64,000 nucleotides of DNA from Pseudomonas sp. SG20056 (GCF_031764535.1 NZ_CP134499.1:3968001-4032000); one strand, 5' to 3'. Counted from the stretch's first letter, positions 1 through 13,489 are shown. Numbers and translations are program-made. Notes: generated by a model not told the origin, from the letters alone.

Positions 1-181
1 CCTGCAGTCCGCGCTGATCCGCTTCCAGAACGCTGCCAAGGCCGCCGGTGCCAATGCCGTGGTTGACCTGGCCAGCAACTACAAGAACATCGAGTATAAG
101 GACAGCCAGAAGTACGAATGCCACGCCGGCGCGATCATGGCGGGCGTCGCACTCAAGGGAAACCTGGCCAATGTCAAATAA
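1..181 (+). CDS. C-terminal fragment of a conserved Pseudomonas secreted protein (often named excinuclease ATPase subunit-like)
   Basis: Only the last 59 codons are in the window, read from base 2 to a TAA at 179-181. The fragment contains AGANAVVDLASNYKN and the ending YECHAGAIMAGVALKG. I recall this pattern from small exported pseudomonad proteins that databases often call excinuclease ATPase subunit, although nothing here looks like UvrA or any ATPase. It has the feel of a YbjQ-type small fold. The stop codon overlaps the start of the next gene by 11 bases, so the two are probably cotranscribed. The real function is unknown. Confidence 0.7.
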   Translation, partial: LQSALIRFQNAAKAAGANAVVDLASNYKNIEYKDSQKYECHAGAIMAGVALKGNLANVK

Positions 182-500
182 GCCAACGCTGCTCAGCCTG
201 CTCGGCGCACTGCTTCTGCTCGGCAGCCTGCCGGCGCTTGCCGAAGTGGATGGCCAGCAGCTGTACCGTCAGCACTGCGCCAAATGCCACGCCGAAGATG
301 GCCACGCCAACACCCTGCGCGGCTGGCTGTACTTTGCACAGAACCTGAGCAAGGCCAAGTGGCAGGACAACAACAGCGACAGCGATATTCTCGAAGCCAT
401 TCAGGAAGGCCCAGGCGCCATGCCCGGCTACGCCGAGAAGCTCAGCGAAACCGAACAGCTGGTGGTGGTAAGGGCCGTGCGCGATTTGCGTAAGCCTTAA
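171..500 (+). CDS. Small periplasmic c-type cytochrome
   Basis: A 109-residue protein starting at the ATG at 171, inside the end of the upstream gene. It has a signal peptide of about 24 residues (hydrophobic run ending PALA) followed by a single haem-binding motif CAKCH. A methionine in the later MPGYAEKLS segment could be the sixth ligand, as in class I cytochromes. The size and single haem fit a soluble electron carrier in the periplasm. The partner is unknown. In P. aeruginosa a similar gene sits next to hemE. A longer reading frame runs upstream to 48, but it overlaps the previous gene throughout and lacks a signal peptide, so the 171 start is preferred. Confidence 0.85.
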   Translation: MSNKPTLLSLLGALLLLGSLPALAEVDGQQLYRQHCAKCHAEDGHANTLRGWLYFAQNLSKAKWQDNNSDSDILEAIQEGPGAMPGYAEKLSETEQLVVVRAVRDLRKP

Positions 501-513
501 GCAACACGCAGAT

Positions 514-545
514 AAAACAAAGGCCGCATTAGCGGCCTTTGTTTT
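514..545. terminator. Bidirectional intrinsic terminator between the cytochrome gene and hemE
   Basis: A perfect 14-bp stem (AAAACAAAGGCCGC) with an ATTA loop sits between the stop codons of two convergent genes. It has an A-tract on one side and a T-tract on the other, so it can end transcription from both strands. Confidence 0.9.
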
Positions 546-554
546 GTGCAGAGT

Positions 555-1622
555 TTATTGATGGTATTGCGCCGACAACTCATGCACCGCTTCGAAGAAC
601 GCCCCCGCGTGGGCTGGATTAACTTCAGGGGTGATGCCGTGGCCGAGGTTGAACACCTGACCGCTGCCATGACCGTAAGCCGCAAGAATACGCCCGACTT
701 CGGCGCGAATCGCCGCCGGGTTGGCGTACAGCACGCTCGGGTCCATATTGCCCTGCAGCGCCACCTTATTGCCGACGCGGGTGCGAGCGCTGCCGATATC
801 GCAGGTCCAGTCCAGGCCCAGGGCTTCGGCACCGCTGTCAGCCATCGACTCCAGCCATAGACCGCCCCCTTTGGTGAACAGAATCACCGGTACGCGGCGA
901 CCATCGTGCTCGCGGATCAGGCCGTCGATGATCTTCTGCATATAGGCCAGGGAGAACTCCTGATACGCCGCTGCCGACAGCGAACCACCCCAGGAATCGA
1001 AAATCTGCACGGCCTGCGCACCGGCCTTGATCTGCCCGTTGAGGTAGGCGGTTACCGACTGCGCCAGCTTGCCGAGCAGCGCGTGCATGGCCTGCGGGTT
1101 GTCGTAGAGCATGGCTTTGGACTTGCGGAAGTCCTTCGACGAGCCGCCTTCGACCATATAGGTGGCCAGCGTCCAGGGGCTGCCGGTAAAGCCGATCAAT
1201 GGCACGCGGCCATTCAACTCACGGCGAATGGTACGCACGGCGTCCATCACATAACCCAGGTCCTGCTCCGGATCGGGAATCGGCAGCGCCTCGATATCTG
1301 CCATCGAACTGATGACCTTCTTGAAGCGCGGGCCTTCACCGGTTTCAAAATACAGGCCCTGGCCCATGGCATCGGGGATGGTCAGGATGTCCGAGAACAG
1401 AATCGCAGCGTCCAGTTGCGGGTAGCGATCCAGCGGCTGAATGGTGACCTCACAGGCCAGCTCCGGGTTCTTCATCAAGTTGACGAAGTTACCGGCCTTG
1501 GCACGAGTGGCGCGGTATTCCGGCAGATAACGACCGGCCTGACGCATCATCCACACGGGGGTGACGTCGACAGGTTGCTTGAGCAGAGCACGAAGGAAGC
1601 GGTCGTTCTTCAGGGCGGTCAT
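555..1622 (-). CDS. hemE: Uroporphyrinogen III decarboxylase
   Basis: A 355-residue cytosolic enzyme of haem synthesis that removes four carboxyl groups from uroporphyrinogen III to give coproporphyrinogen III. The N-terminal family signature [16 protein letters not shown] is present, with the paired arginines that bind substrate carboxylates. Further on are the [14 protein letters not shown] segment with the catalytic aspartate, and GFTGSPWTL. The length is normal for the family. The frame stays open upstream, but the ATG at 1622 gives the family N-terminus ([13 protein letters not shown]) and has a GGGAA Shine-Dalgarno-like sequence ahead of it. It is separated from gltD by a terminator and a repeat, so it has its own promoter. 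Confidence 0.97.
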   Translation of the reverse strand: MTALKNDRFLRALLKQPVDVTPVWMMRQAGRYLPEYRATRAKAGNFVNLMKNPELACEVTIQPLDRYPQLDAAILFSDILTIPDAMGQGLYFETGEGPRFKKVISSMADIEALPIPDPEQDLGYVMDAVRTIRRELNGRVPLIGFTGSPWTLATYMVEGGSSKDFRKSKAMLYDNPQAMHALLGKLAQSVTAYLNGQIKAGAQAVQIFDSWGGSLSAAAYQEFSLAYMQKIIDGLIREHDGRRVPVILFTKGGGLWLESMADSGAEALGLDWTCDIGSARTRVGNKVALQGNMDPSVLYANPAAIRAEVGRILAAYGHGSGQVFNLGHGITPEVNPAHAGAFFEAVHELSAQYHQ

Positions 1623-1680
1623 AGCAGTTCCCGAGAAAAGTAGTCGGCAAAAAAGTGCGGGCATTTTCGCAGAGCGCATA

Positions 1681-1712
1681 ACAAAAGGCACGGCGAGTGC
1701 CGTGCCTTTTGT
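1681..1712. terminator. Intrinsic terminator upstream of hemE
   Basis: A perfect 14-bp inverted repeat (ACAAAAGGCACGGC) around a GAGT loop, with T-runs on both strands. It lies between gltD and hemE, both on the minus strand, so it probably ends the gltBD transcript. Confidence 0.8.
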
Positions 1713-1744
1713 CTATTGCGACGATTTGCCTCGCCCCAACTCTT

Positions 1745-1935
1745 AACTCTAAGCGTTACGAGCAAAGGTCAGGCAAGGCGCAACGACCAACGGGAGTAAC
1801 AGCCGAAGGCTGGCCCGAAGGGTGAGCGCCAGCGAATCAAGCAGGCGAGGAACGGTCGGAGTCGCGGGCGACTGTACGAGCTGTACATGAGCATTCCGAG
1901 CCTGCTTTCAACGCAGCATGGCCGAGCGCAGTAGC
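1745..1935. repeat. Structured intergenic element abutting the gltD stop codon (putative dispersed repeat)
   Basis: About 190 bases with no plausible gene. It holds a row of short hairpins: AGCC-gaa-GGCT, AGTCGC-gg-GCGACT and TGTAC-gagct-GTACA. It ends in a GCATGGCCGAGCGCAGTAGC segment directly against the gltD stop. From memory, similar segments recur between genes in pseudomonads and other gammaproteobacteria. There is only one copy in this window, so repeat status cannot be shown here. Confidence 0.5.
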
Positions 1936-3363
<1,428 letters not shown>

Positions 3364-3388
3364 TCATCAAACCACTTCAGGCGCATTC

Positions 3389-6300
3389 TTATTGCGGGTT
3401 GGCACGGGTGCTGGAGAGCAACGACTTCAGGCTTGCCGCCTTCGGTTTGACCAGCCAGAACTTGCGCAGGTAGTCGTCCAGGTTTTCCAGCAGGGTCGCG
3501 CCCCACTCACTCGATGTTTCCTGGACGTACTCGGCGAGTACGCGCTCCAGGTGGCTACGGTAAGCCTCCATCGACTCATTGTTGATCCGCTGAATTTCCA
3601 CCAGCTCGTGGTTAACGCGGTCGTAGAAGCTGTTATCCAGATCAAGCACGTAGGCGAAACCGCCGGTCATGCCGGAACCGAAGTTGTAGCCGGTTTTGCC
3701 CAGCACGCAGACAAAGCCGCCGGTCATGTATTCGCAGCAATGGTCGCCCGTGCCTTCCACCACAGTGTGCGCACCGGAGTTACGCACGGCGAAACGCTCG
3801 CCCGCAGTACCGGCTGCAAACAGCTTGCCGCCAGTGGCGCCGTACAGACAGGTGTTGCCGATGATGGCGCTGTCCTGGGTCTTGAACGGGCTGCCTTTCG
3901 GCGGGGTGATCACCAGCTTGCCGCCGGTCATGCCCTTGCCGACGTAGTCGTTGGCGTCGCCTTCAAGGTATAGGTTCAGACCACCGGCGTTCCACACACC
4001 GAAGCTCTGGCCCGCAGTGCCCTTGAAGCGGAAGGTGATCGGCGCCTTGGCCATGCCCTGGTTACCGTGTTTGCGGGCGATTTCGCCGGAGACACGGGCA
4101 CCGATGGAACGGTCACAGTTGCAGATTTCCAGATCAATCTCAGCACCGCTGGCTGCCTCAATCGACGGCTTGACCAGCTCGACCATCTTCTCGGCCAGCA
4201 GGCCTTCGTCGAACGGCGGGTTGCGATCAACCAGGCAGAACTGCGGTTTGTCAGCCGGAATGTGGTCGCTGCCGAGCAACGGCGTCAGGTCAAGATGACC
4301 CTGCTTGGCGGTTTCGCCTGGCAGCATTTCCAGCAGGTCGGTACGCCCGATCAGCTCTTCCAGGCTGCGGACACCCAGCTTGGCCAGCCACTCGCGGGTT
4401 TCTTCGGCGACATAGGTGAAGAAGTTCATCACCATTTCGACGGTGCCGATGAAGTGATCCTTGCGCAGCTTGTCGTTCTGCGTGGCCACGCCGGTGGCGC
4501 AGTTGTTCAGGTGGCAGATACGCAGGTATTTGCAACCCAGGGCGATCATCGGCGCAGTACCGAAGCCGAAGCTTTCGGCGCCGAGGATAGCCGCCTTGAT
4601 CACGTCGAGGCCGGTTTTCAGGCCACCGTCGGTCTGTACCCGTACCTTGCCGCGCAGGTCGTTACCGCGCAGGGTCTGGTGGGTTTCGGCCAGGCCGAGT
4701 TCCCACGGCGCACCGGCGTACTTGATTGAGGTCAGCGGCGATGCGCCGGTACCACCGTCGTAACCGGAGATGGTAATCAGGTCGGCATAGGCCTTGGCCA
4801 CACCGGCGGCGATGGTGCCGACGCCGGCTTCCGCCACCAGCTTGACCGACACCAGTGCCGCCGGGTTGACCTGCTTGAGGTCATAGATCAGCTGCGCCAG
4901 GTCTTCGATGGAATAGATGTCGTGGTGCGGCGGCGGCGAAATCAGGGTCACGCCGGGCACGGCGTAACGCAGACGCGCAATCAGGCCGTTGACCTTGCCG
5001 CCTGGCAGCTGGCCACCTTCGCCGGGCTTGGCGCCCTGGGCGACCTTGATCTGCAGCACTTCGGCGTTGACCAGGTATTCCGGGGTCACACCAAAGCGGC
5101 CGGTGGCCACCTGCTTGATCTTCGAGCTGCGCACGGTGCCGTAGCGGGCCGGGTCTTCACCGCCCTCACCGGAGTTGGAGCGCGCGCCCAGGCGGTTCAT
5201 CGCTTCGGCAATCGCTTCATGTGCTTCAGGCGACAGCGCGCCGAGGGAAATCCCGGCAGAGTCAAAGCGCTTGAGAATCTCGCTCATCGGCTCAACCTGA
5301 TCCAGCGCCAGCGGCTGATCAGCCAGCTTGAGCTTGAGCAGGTCGCGCAGCATCGACACCGGGCGGGTATCAACCAGCGTGGTGTATTCCTTGAACTTCT
5401 CGTAGCTGCCCTGCTGTACAGCGGCCTGCAGGGTGTTGACCACATCCGGGTTGTAGGCGTGGTATTCACCGCCGTAGACGAACTTGAGCAAACCGCCCTG
5501 CTGGATCGCTTTGCGGTTGTTCCAGGCTTCGCCCGCCAGCAGCTTCTGCTCGGCTTCGATATCGACGAAACGCGCACCCTTGATGCGGCTGGCCACACCC
5601 CGGAAGCACAGCTCGGTGACTTCATCGGACAAACCAACAGCTTCGAACAGCTGCGCACCGCGGTAGGACGCCACGGTGGAGATACCCATCTTCGACAGGA
5701 TCTTCAGCAGGCCTTTGGAGATGCCTTTGCGGTAGTGCTTGAACACTTCATACAGATCGCCCAGCACTTCGCCGGTACGGATCAGGTCGCCCAGCACTTC
5801 GTACGCGAGGAACGGATACACCGCCGAGGCGCCGAAGCCCAGCAGCACCGCGTAATGATGCGGATCACGAGCAGTCGCGGTCTCAACCAGAATGTTGCAG
5901 TCGCAACGCAGGCCTTTTTCAGTCAGGCGGTGGTGTATCGCACCAGTCACCAGCGAGGCGTGAGCCGGCAGCTTGCCCGGAGCGATATGACGGTCAGACA
6001 GAACCAGCAGCACCTTACCGGCGCGCACCGCTTCTTCAGCCTGATCGGCCATGTTGCGCACGGCGGCTTCCAGACCAATCGATTCGTCGTAGTTCATGTC
6101 GATCAGGTGACGCTCGAAGCCTGGGCGATCCAGGTTCATCAAAGCGCGCCACTTGGCCGGCGAGATCACCGGGCTGCTAAGAATCACCCGTGCAGCGTGC
6201 TCAGGCGACTCCTCGAAGATGTTGCGCTCGGCACCGAGACAGATCTCCAGCGACATGACGATGGCTTCACGCAGCGGGTCGATCGGCGGGTTGGTGACCT

Positions 6301-7837
6301 GCGCGAACTGCTGACGGAAGTAGTCGTACGGCGAGCGCACGCGCTGGCTGAGCACGGCCATCGGCGTGTCATCGCCCATGGAGCCGACCGCTTCCTGGCC
6401 TTGTTCGCCCAGCGGACGCAGTACCTGGTCACGCTCCTCGAAGGTGACCTGGTACATCTTCATGTACTGCTTGAGCTGGTCGACGTCGTAGAACGCCGAA
6501 CCGTGGTCACGGTCTTCCAGGGTCGCCTGAATGCGCTGGGCACTCTTGCGCATCCACTGCTTGTAGGGATGACGCGACTTCAGGCGGTTATCAATGTCGT
6601 CGCTGCCGAGGATCTGCCCGGTTTCGGTGTCCACCGCAAGAATCTGCCCTGGGCCTACGCGGCCCTTGGCTAACACGTCCTCAGGTGCGTAATTCCACAC
6701 GCCGATTTCCGAGGCCAGGGTGATGTAACCATTCTTGGTGGTGACCCAACGCGCCGGACGCAGACCGTTACGGTCGAGCAGGCACACGGCATGGCGGCCA
6801 TCGGTAAGTACCACACCGGCCGGACCATCCCAGGGCTCCATGTGCATGGAGTTGTATTCGTAGAACGCGCGCAGGTCGGCGTCCATGGTTTCGACGTTCT
6901 GCCAGGCTGGCGGAATGATCATGCGCACGCCACGGAACAGGTCGATACCGCCGGTGACCATCAACTCAAGCATGTTGTCCATGCTCGAGGAGTCGGAACC
7001 CACGCGGTTAACCAGCGGGCCAAGCTCTTCGAGATCAAATATCTGGTCGTTGGCGAACTTCAGGCGACGCGCCTGAGCCCAGTTGCGGTTACCGGTGATG
7101 GTGTTGATTTCACCGTTGTGCGCCAGGAAGCGGAACGGCTGCGCCAGCGGCCATTTCGGCAGGGTGTTGGTGGAGAAGCGCTGGTGGAATACGCAAATGG
7201 CGGTCTGCAGGCGCTCGTCACCCAGGTCCGGGTAGAACTGCTGCAGGTCGGCCGGCATCATCAGGCCTTTGTAGATGATGGTCTTGTGCGAAAAGCTGCA
7301 GATGTAGTGATCGCTGTCAGCCGCGTTGGCCACCGAGGAACGACGACGGGCGCTGAACAGCTTGATCGCGAATTCCTGATCGGACAGGCCTTCACCGCCG
7401 ATAAACACCTGCTCGATCTGCGGTAGACGCTCAAGCGCCAGACGGCCGAGCACGCTGGTGTCGATTGGCACTTTGCGCCAGCCGACCAGGCTCAGGCCAG
7501 CCGCGAGAATCTCACGATTCATATTTTCGCGGGCTGCTTCGGCTTTCACCGGATCCTGGTTGAAGAACACCATGCCGACGGCGTACTGCTTGGGCAATTC
7601 GACGGCAAAGTGCTGTTGGGCCATGGCCCGCAGGAAAGCATCAGGCTTCTGAATCAGCAGACCGCAACCGTCACCGGTTTTACCGTCGGCGTTGATCCCG
7701 CCGCGGTGGGTCATGCATGTCAGGGCTTCAATCGCGGTCTGCAGCAGGTGATGGCTAGCCTCACCCTGCATATGGGCGATAAGGCCGAAGCCGCAGTTAT
7801 CCTTGAACTCATCAGGACGGTACAAACCTGCTTTCAT
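3389..7837 (-). CDS. gltB: Glutamate synthase (NADPH) large subunit
   Basis: A 1482-residue enzyme with the standard order. An N-terminal class II glutamine amidotransferase domain (nucleophile cysteine at about residue 15 in DNCGFG, exposed after propeptide removal) is followed by a central domain. Then come the FMN-binding synthase domain ([29 protein letters not shown]), the 3Fe-4S cysteines in [12 protein letters not shown], and a glycine-rich beta-helix C-terminus ([11 protein letters not shown]). The frame extends 18 codons further upstream, but the ATG at 7837 gives the normal start [11 protein letters not shown]. First gene of gltBD, with the promoter expected in 7838-8077. Confidence 0.97.
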   Translation of the reverse strand: MKAGLYRPDEFKDNCGFGLIAHMQGEASHHLLQTAIEALTCMTHRGGINADGKTGDGCGLLIQKPDAFLRAMAQQHFAVELPKQYAVGMVFFNQDPVKAEAARENMNREILAAGLSLVGWRKVPIDTSVLGRLALERLPQIEQVFIGGEGLSDQEFAIKLFSARRRSSVANAADSDHYICSFSHKTIIYKGLMMPADLQQFYPDLGDERLQTAICVFHQRFSTNTLPKWPLAQPFRFLAHNGEINTITGNRNWAQARRLKFANDQIFDLEELGPLVNRVGSDSSSMDNMLELMVTGGIDLFRGVRMIIPPAWQNVETMDADLRAFYEYNSMHMEPWDGPAGVVLTDGRHAVCLLDRNGLRPARWVTTKNGYITLASEIGVWNYAPEDVLAKGRVGPGQILAVDTETGQILGSDDIDNRLKSRHPYKQWMRKSAQRIQATLEDRDHGSAFYDVDQLKQYMKMYQVTFEERDQVLRPLGEQGQEAVGSMGDDTPMAVLSQRVRSPYDYFRQQFAQVTNPPIDPLREAIVMSLEICLGAERNIFEESPEHAARVILSSPVISPAKWRALMNLDRPGFERHLIDMNYDESIGLEAAVRNMADQAEEAVRAGKVLLVLSDRHIAPGKLPAHASLVTGAIHHRLTEKGLRCDCNILVETATARDPHHYAVLLGFGASAVYPFLAYEVLGDLIRTGEVLGDLYEVFKHYRKGISKGLLKILSKMGISTVASYRGAQLFEAVGLSDEVTELCFRGVASRIKGARFVDIEAEQKLLAGEAWNNRKAIQQGGLLKFVYGGEYHAYNPDVVNTLQAAVQQGSYEKFKEYTTLVDTRPVSMLRDLLKLKLADQPLALDQVEPMSEILKRFDSAGISLGALSPEAHEAIAEAMNRLGARSNSGEGGEDPARYGTVRSSKIKQVATGRFGVTPEYLVNAEVLQIKVAQGAKPGEGGQLPGGKVNGLIARLRYAVPGVTLISPPPHHDIYSIEDLAQLIYDLKQVNPAALVSVKLVAEAGVGTIAAGVAKAYADLITISGYDGGTGASPLTSIKYAGAPWELGLAETHQTLRGNDLRGKVRVQTDGGLKTGLDVIKAAILGAESFGFGTAPMIALGCKYLRICHLNNCATGVATQNDKLRKDHFIGTVEMVMNFFTYVAEETREWLAKLGVRSLEELIGRTDLLEMLPGETAKQGHLDLTPLLGSDHIPADKPQFCLVDRNPPFDEGLLAEKMVELVKPSIEAASGAEIDLEICNCDRSIGARVSGEIARKHGNQGMAKAPITFRFKGTAGQSFGVWNAGGLNLYLEGDANDYVGKGMTGGKLVITPPKGSPFKTQDSAIIGNTCLYGATGGKLFAAGTAGERFAVRNSGAHTVVEGTGDHCCEYMTGGFVCVLGKTGYNFGSGMTGGFAYVLDLDNSFYDRVNHELVEIQRINNESMEAYRSHLERVLAEYVQETSSEWGATLLENLDDYLRKFWLVKPKAASLKSLLSSTRANPQ

Positions 7838-8077
7838 AGGGACTCTCACCAGACGGCCTATCACAAGGCAATTACTTTCTAATTCAACCACTTACCATGC
7901 GCGCAGGACTAAGCCCCAGCTTTGCGCAGGCGAAAGGGCAGTCATTGTACATACCCACCTAGGCCGTCACAAATCTTAGTGACGAAGCCTTGAAAAAATA
8001 TGTCGCTAAAACGAAGGATAAGACCGGAAGGTCGTGGTAGCGACCGACCGGTCAGCGCAAGCGCTGAAGTGTATCAG

Positions 8078-9658
8078 CTAGCGCGCCTGGGCAATCTCTT
8101 GCTGAATGCCAGCAAAGTTACGCGGCCACGGCTTACCAGCCTGCACTTTCGCAGGCAGGGTGCGCAAGGCTGCCTGCGCCGCATCACGCGTAGCAAAACT
8201 GCCGTAGGTGACGACGTACAGCGGCTTACCCTGATGCTGCTTTTTGAAGTAGTGATAATCCGCACCATTGGCTTTTACAAAAGCCTGCGCACCACTTTCC
8301 AGCCGAGCACCGAGAATCTGCAGTGTATAGCGCGAGCCCGCCTGCGCGGCATACCAATCACCGCCAGCCGCCGGCTTGGCCGCAGGGGGCGGAGCTTTCG
8401 GCTTTTCTGGCGACGGTGCCGTTGTGACCACCGGCGCAACCGGCTTGACCGCAGGCGCAGCAGGCGGTGCAACCACAGGCGCTACCTTGACTGGTTCAGA
8501 CACCACAGGCGGCACCGGAACACTCACTGATACAGCCGGCTCAGGCGCGATATCCGCAGCACCTGACGCACCCACAGCGTCAGCTTCTTCCGCACCACTC
8601 AAACCAGCCGCCTGCGCCAAAGGTTCACGAATCACCGGCTGCGCTTCGCCTACCAAAGGTAGCGGCAGTGGTTGATTGGCACCCTCAAATTGAATCGCCG
8701 GCGCAACCGCCGGAGCAGCTGTCGCGCCTGACTCCACAACCACTGCAGGCGGAGGAGTTTCACCGAGTGGCAACTGCGCAATCACCGGCGCATCAACATC
8801 CTCAACCACTCGTCCTTGCATAAACCAGGCAGCCAACACACCGATAGCCACCACACAGAGAGCCAGCAAATGCTTGCGCGGCAAGCTGAAAGAAAAACCA
8901 CCACGGTTCGCCGCACCGCGCTGCGCCAACATCGCCTCAACCAGCGACTCGCGCGCAACCTGATTGATTACGCCCGGCCAGCCGGCAGATTGCTCATGAA
9001 TATCGGCGACCTGGTCATCGCTCAACACCTCAATTCCCTGCCCCGCACCCTCAAGACGCTGAGCCAGATACTCGCGCGTCTCATCCTCACTGTAAGGCTG
9101 CAACTCGATGACATGAAAGCACTCATCACCCGCCGCCACATGCTCGAGACGCGGCAGCAGCTGCGAATCAGCAAACAGAAAAACATGCGGACGCCCTTCG
9201 GCATTGCCGACCGCCAGACTCAGCAAGCTGGTCAACGCCGCATCACTGAGATCCTCAGCATCGTCAACCAGCACATAGACTTCCTGCCCGGTCAGCGCTA
9301 ATTGCCCAACCTGCGCCAGAATGGCCGGCAACTCTGGCCGTTGCACCTGCAGTCCCTGCGCGACCTGACGCAGAATACTCGCCGGATCCGAAGCACCCTT
9401 GGCGGACACCACAACACTCTGCACTGCCTGTTTATTGGTACTGGCTACCAACGCCTGGCGCAGCAAAGTTTTACCGCTACCGTCCGGCCCACTGACCACC
9501 AGCAACAACTGGCTATAGCGCGCCAAATGGTGCAACTGACCAAGTACCGGCTTGCGCTGCGCTGGAAAAAATTTAAACCCCGGAACCCGCGCAGCAAAGG
9601 GGTCATGGGTGAAGTGGTAATGATCGAGAAACGCTTCGTCAGCATGCAGACTTGTCAT
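8078..9658 (-). CDS. AAA+ ATPase with transmembrane segment and C-terminal SPOR domain (DamX-like)
   Basis: A 526-residue protein. Residues 1-250 form an ExeA/GspA-like AAA ATPase with Walker A GPDGSGKT at about 57-64 and a Walker B-like YVLVDDAEDLSD segment. A single membrane segment (LLALCVVAIGVLAAWF) follows near 270, then a long proline/alanine/valine-rich linker, then a SPOR domain near the end (YTLQILGARLESGAQAFVKA) that binds denuded septal peptidoglycan. By analogy with DamX in enterics, also found beside aroKB, it probably acts at the division site. It starts 10 bases after the aroB stop and is in the same operon. The ATG at 9658 is chosen over the in-frame codon 14 codons upstream, which lies inside aroB. 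Confidence 0.85.
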   Translation of the reverse strand: MTSLHADEAFLDHYHFTHDPFAARVPGFKFFPAQRKPVLGQLHHLARYSQLLLVVSGPDGSGKTLLRQALVASTNKQAVQSVVVSAKGASDPASILRQVAQGLQVQRPELPAILAQVGQLALTGQEVYVLVDDAEDLSDAALTSLLSLAVGNAEGRPHVFLFADSQLLPRLEHVAAGDECFHVIELQPYSEDETREYLAQRLEGAGQGIEVLSDDQVADIHEQSAGWPGVINQVARESLVEAMLAQRGAANRGGFSFSLPRKHLLALCVVAIGVLAAWFMQGRVVEDVDAPVIAQLPLGETPPPAVVVESGATAAPAVAPAIQFEGANQPLPLPLVGEAQPVIREPLAQAAGLSGAEEADAVGASGAADIAPEPAVSVSVPVPPVVSEPVKVAPVVAPPAAPAVKPVAPVVTTAPSPEKPKAPPPAAKPAAGGDWYAAQAGSRYTLQILGARLESGAQAFVKANGADYHYFKKQHQGKPLYVVTYGSFATRDAAQAALRTLPAKVQAGKPWPRNFAGIQQEIAQAR

Positions 9659-9668
9659 GGGACACTCG

Positions 9669-10772
9669 TTAATTTTTAAGCTGAGCCAGCTGCGCTGCAT
9701 AGTCTGCGCTCAGCGTGGCATTCAAAACTTCCCGGGGAAAATCACCGGTTACAACCGCTTCACCCAAGCCGCGTAGCAACACGAGGCGCAGCTTGCCATC
9801 AAGCACCTTCTTGTCGACCGCCATATGCTCCATAAAATCCTCAGGCGTCATTTCCTCAGGCGGAGCAACCGGCAAGCCTGCAGCAACAAACAACCGAACG
9901 GCTCGCTCACGCTCGGCTGCGCTGATCCAGCCCAACCGTTCAGACATATCAAGTGCCATAACAGTACCCGCCGCCACAGCCTCACCATGCAGCCAAGCGC
10001 CATAACCCTGATGCGTCTCGATCGCATGACCAAAGGTATGCCCAAGATTCAACGTAGCGCGCACACCGGACTCACGCTCATCAGCCACAACAACGCGAGC
10101 CTTGGCCGCACAGGAATGAGCGATTGCTGCAGTCAGCGCCTCCTGATCAAGGGCGCGCAATGCGGACATATGCTCCTCAAGCCAGGACAGGAATGGCTCA
10201 TCACATATCAAGCCGTACTTGATTACCTCGGCCAGACCCGCAGACAACTCACGCGCAGGCAAGGTAGCCAGCGTACCGGTATCGATCAACACGGCTTGCG
10301 GCTGGTAGAAAGCACCGACCATGTTCTTTCCCAACGGATGATTGATACCGGTTTTACCGCCAACCGATGAATCAACCTGCGACAGCAGCGTGGTTGGTAC
10401 CTGGATAAAGCTCACACCACGCTGATAACACGACGCTGCAAACCCGGCCATATCACCAATTACACCACCACCCAGAGCGATCACCGTCGTGCGCCGATCA
10501 TGCCGCGCACCCAACAACCCATCAAAAACCAGCTGCAGGGTTTCCCAGGTTTTGTAACTCTCACCGTCAGGCAGAACAACAGAGGTAACCGCATAGCCTG
10601 CGAGCGAACACTCAAGTGCAGCTAGATAAAGGGGAGCAACTGTCTCATTGGTCACTATCGCGACTTGCCGACCGACAATATGAGCTGCCAACAAATCAGC
10701 ACGAGTCAACAGCCCAGCACCGATATAGATCGGGTAGCTGCGTTCACCAAGATCGACATGAAGAGTTTGCAT
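9669..10772 (-). CDS. aroB: 3-dehydroquinate synthase
   Basis: A 367-residue NAD-dependent enzyme that closes DAHP to 3-dehydroquinate, the second step of the shikimate pathway. The family signatures are [17 protein letters not shown], the NAD-binding [38 protein letters not shown] and the metal-binding histidines in [11 protein letters not shown]. It follows aroK by 51 bases and precedes the DamX-like gene by 10. The length and domain content are typical. Confidence 0.97.
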   Translation of the reverse strand: MQTLHVDLGERSYPIYIGAGLLTRADLLAAHIVGRQVAIVTNETVAPLYLAALECSLAGYAVTSVVLPDGESYKTWETLQLVFDGLLGARHDRRTTVIALGGGVIGDMAGFAASCYQRGVSFIQVPTTLLSQVDSSVGGKTGINHPLGKNMVGAFYQPQAVLIDTGTLATLPARELSAGLAEVIKYGLICDEPFLSWLEEHMSALRALDQEALTAAIAHSCAAKARVVVADERESGVRATLNLGHTFGHAIETHQGYGAWLHGEAVAAGTVMALDMSERLGWISAAERERAVRLFVAAGLPVAPPEEMTPEDFMEHMAVDKKVLDGKLRLVLLRGLGEAVVTGDFPREVLNATLSADYAAQLAQLKN

Positions 10773-10823
10773 AAAGCCCCCAGGTTACAAAGGGGCCTAG
10801 GATAGCGCAGTTCAGCCTGCGCT

Positions 10824-11342
10824 TTAACGGGGAGAAAGCGCCTCTAGACGTTCAAGAATCTCCTGCACCACCAGACGAGGCGGACGCTCGTCGGTTTCAA
10901 CCACAACGTCGGCGATTTCACGGTAAAGCGGATCGCGAAGAGCCAATAACTCAGCCAGAACCTTACCCGGATCCGCCGAACGCAACAGTGGGCGATTGCG
11001 ATCACGCGAAGTGCGTTCCACCTGCTGCTCAACAGAAGCATGCAAGTAAACAACATGACCGCCACGCCTAAGAGCAACACGATTTTCGGCGCGCATGACC
11101 GCGCCACCACCGGTTGCCAAGACCATACCGTCAACATCGCAAAGCTCTGCGATTACCGCCTGCTCACGCTCACGAAAACCCTGCTCACCTTCAACATCAA
11201 AGATCCAGGGAATATCCGCGCCCGTGCGCTGCTCAATCTCTTTATCAGAGTCCTTGAACGGCAACCGCAATTCTTTAGCAAGCAAACGCCCGATGGTGCT
11301 TTTACCAGCACCCATCGGGCCAACGAGAATCAAATTCCGCAC
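10824..11342 (-). CDS. aroK: Shikimate kinase
   Basis: A 172-residue kinase of the P-loop NMP-kinase fold that phosphorylates shikimate at O3. The Walker A is GPMGAGKST at residues 8-16, the substrate-binding [11 protein letters not shown] follows, then the GGGAV motif and the lid arginines RDRNRPLL. Translation starts at a GTG at 11342, just 4 bases after the pilQ stop codon, so the shikimate genes are physically attached to the end of the pilMNOPQ operon as in other pseudomonads. Confidence 0.96.
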   Translation of the reverse strand: MRNLILVGPMGAGKSTIGRLLAKELRLPFKDSDKEIEQRTGADIPWIFDVEGEQGFREREQAVIAELCDVDGMVLATGGGAVMRAENRVALRRGGHVVYLHASVEQQVERTSRDRNRPLLRSADPGKVLAELLALRDPLYREIADVVVETDERPPRLVVQEILERLEALSPR

Positions 11343-11346
11343 TGAA

Positions 11347-13479
11347 TCAACGACTCACCGCAACGGCTTGGTTGTTCATGATGCGTGGAGTCAGGAAAAC
11401 AAGCAGTTCGGATTTTTGCTCTTGAACACTATCACGCCTGAATAGCCGACCTACGTAAGGGAGCTCACCTAGGAAAGGGACTTTATCAACAGACCTTGTT
11501 TGAGTATTGGAAAACACACCACCAATTACAATGGTCTCGCCATCACTTACTAAAACTTTCGCATTCACCTCATTCTTATCGATAGGAGGAATACCATTGA
11601 GCGCGCGTTCAAAGTTCGGCGCATCTTTTGTTACCTTTACCTCCATGATTATACGATTATCCGGCGTAATTTGAGGTGTAACCTCTAAAGAGAGAGCCGC
11701 TTCTTTAAACGACGTTGTGCTAGCACCACTAGAACTCGCTTCCTGATAAGGAATCTCTGACCCCTTAAGAATCTTGGCCGTTTCCTTATCAGAAGTTACT
11801 ACTTTAGGCTGGGATACAATTTCACCATTACCTGTTTTCTCCATAGCAGAGAGCTCAAGATCTAAAATAGTATTGTCTGTTATAAAGCCGATGCCAATCC
11901 CCGATGTAGCCCCATCAACGCCAAGATCCACAAAATTACCAAGCGATGGAGTAGGATTTTGAACACCCGGGTTCTGGCCATAACCAGGAGCCCCGACACG
12001 ATTACCACCGCTACCACCAACGACAAAATTGCTATTACCGACACGCGCACCACGCCAATTGACTCCAAGCGCTTTATCGTAGTCAACGTTGGCCTCAACA
12101 ATTCTCGCCTCAATCATAACCTGACGCACAGCAACATCAAGCTGGGAAACTATACGACGAAGTTCATCTAAACGAGCTTGTGTTTGGTAGGCAATAATAC
12201 TGTTAGTTCTATCATCGACCGTTATAGATCCGCGATCATCCGCTGTACCATCTGCACTTGTCACTGACTGAAAAAGCTTTGCCATATCGGACGCCTTGGC
12301 ATAATTCACCTGAATCAGCTCACGACGCAAAGGCGCCAGCTCAGCAATCTGCTTTTGTGACTCAAGCTCCTGTCTTTCACGCGCAGCTATTTCATCTGCA
12401 GGGGCCACAAGAAGCACATTACCAATCTTGCGCTTATCTAGACCCTTCGTTTTCAGAACTAGGTCTAGTGCCTGATCCCACGGAACATTCTGCAACCGAA
12501 GTGTAATATTTCCAGTAACAGTGTCACTAGCGACCAAGTTCAAGTCCGTGAAATCCGCGATCAATTGCAAAACCGATCGAACATCGATATCTTGAAAGTT
12601 AAGAGAAAGCTTCTCGCCGGCATAGGCAAAGCTGTCGGCTTTACGCTTATCTGCCTCAGACTGAGTCAACGGCTTAACGCTTAAAGTCAATTTATTATCA
12701 GCCTGGTATGCCAAGTAGTCATAAACACCAGACGACTCAATGACAACGCTAACCTTATCAGATGCACTAGTAGTACTTACATATTGCACCGGAGTAGCAA
12801 AGTCTTTCACATCGAGCTTTACACGAAGAGACTCTGGCAACTGTGTCTTGGCAAAATCTAAGCGAATTCTACCACCTTGATCTTGTATATCAGGGCTTAC
12901 AGACGCATCAGACAAGGTTATAACCACATTACCCTCACCCTGCTCGCCACGCTGAAAGTCTATATTGCTAATCCCCCTCACTGGTGGAGAGTATTTCTTC
13001 GCTGGAGCAACGAACTTAGCAACAGCAGAACCGACCGCAGCAGTCGGAATTTTAGAGCTCTCACCAACCACAACAAAGAGACTGCTCCCCTCTGCGCGAG
13101 TGTGATATGGGGAAAGACTCGATAGGTTAATTACAAGCCGAGTACGATCTTTCGCCTCGACCACGGTAACACTACGAGCGTTACCAACGCCGAGCTCTCT
13201 ATTCTTCACACCCAACTTGTTCGAAACCCCGGGCAAGTCAAGCGCAATTCGTGCAGGCTGCTCGATTGTATAACCACGAGGAGCGAGCACAGGCTCGTCA
13301 AAAGTCAGCTTCAATTCAACGCGATCCCCCGGCAAAGCTGCAACGTCAAGCGCCATTAAATCAGCAGCCATCAACGACGGAGAAAGAAGCGCAGCAAGAA
13401 GAGGGAGGCCAATAAAAGAGGGGGATATGTTCATAATCATATTCCACTGAGCAGATCGGTTATTTTTTTTCATATTCAT
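11347..13479 (-). CDS. pilQ: Type IV pilus secretin PilQ
   Basis: A 710-residue outer membrane secretin that forms the pore for the type IV pilus. After a signal peptide ending MAAD come two AMIN-type domains that bind peptidoglycan, an STN/N0 domain ([21 protein letters not shown]), an N1 domain ([16 protein letters not shown]) and the secretin core ([15 protein letters not shown] to FLTPRIM). A glycine/asparagine-rich stretch interrupts the core near [14 protein letters not shown]. Start choice is uncertain: ATGs at 13479, 13473 and 13434 are in frame, and alignment from memory with P. aeruginosa PilQ favours the last. The gene is markedly more AT-rich than its neighbours (about 43 % GC in a 60-base line counted by hand). 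Confidence 0.95.
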   Translation of the reverse strand: MNMKKNNRSAQWNMIMNISPSFIGLPLLAALLSPSLMAADLMALDVAALPGDRVELKLTFDEPVLAPRGYTIEQPARIALDLPGVSNKLGVKNRELGVGNARSVTVVEAKDRTRLVINLSSLSPYHTRAEGSSLFVVVGESSKIPTAAVGSAVAKFVAPAKKYSPPVRGISNIDFQRGEQGEGNVVITLSDASVSPDIQDQGGRIRLDFAKTQLPESLRVKLDVKDFATPVQYVSTTSASDKVSVVIESSGVYDYLAYQADNKLTLSVKPLTQSEADKRKADSFAYAGEKLSLNFQDIDVRSVLQLIADFTDLNLVASDTVTGNITLRLQNVPWDQALDLVLKTKGLDKRKIGNVLLVAPADEIAARERQELESQKQIAELAPLRRELIQVNYAKASDMAKLFQSVTSADGTADDRGSITVDDRTNSIIAYQTQARLDELRRIVSQLDVAVRQVMIEARIVEANVDYDKALGVNWRGARVGNSNFVVGGSGGNRVGAPGYGQNPGVQNPTPSLGNFVDLGVDGATSGIGIGFITDNTILDLELSAMEKTGNGEIVSQPKVVTSDKETAKILKGSEIPYQEASSSGASTTSFKEAALSLEVTPQITPDNRIIMEVKVTKDAPNFERALNGIPPIDKNEVNAKVLVSDGETIVIGGVFSNTQTRSVDKVPFLGELPYVGRLFRRDSVQEQKSELLVFLTPRIMNNQAVAVSR

Positions 13480-13489
13480 TCCGCCCTAG

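Noticed and set aside
4922..6673. A 583-codon open frame antisense to gltB
   Set aside because: Fully inside gltB on the other strand, with no recognisable motif.
8376..8675. Glycine/threonine/alanine-rich frame that looks like a surface repeat protein
   Set aside because: It is antisense to the proline/alanine linker of the DamX-like protein, which explains the bias.
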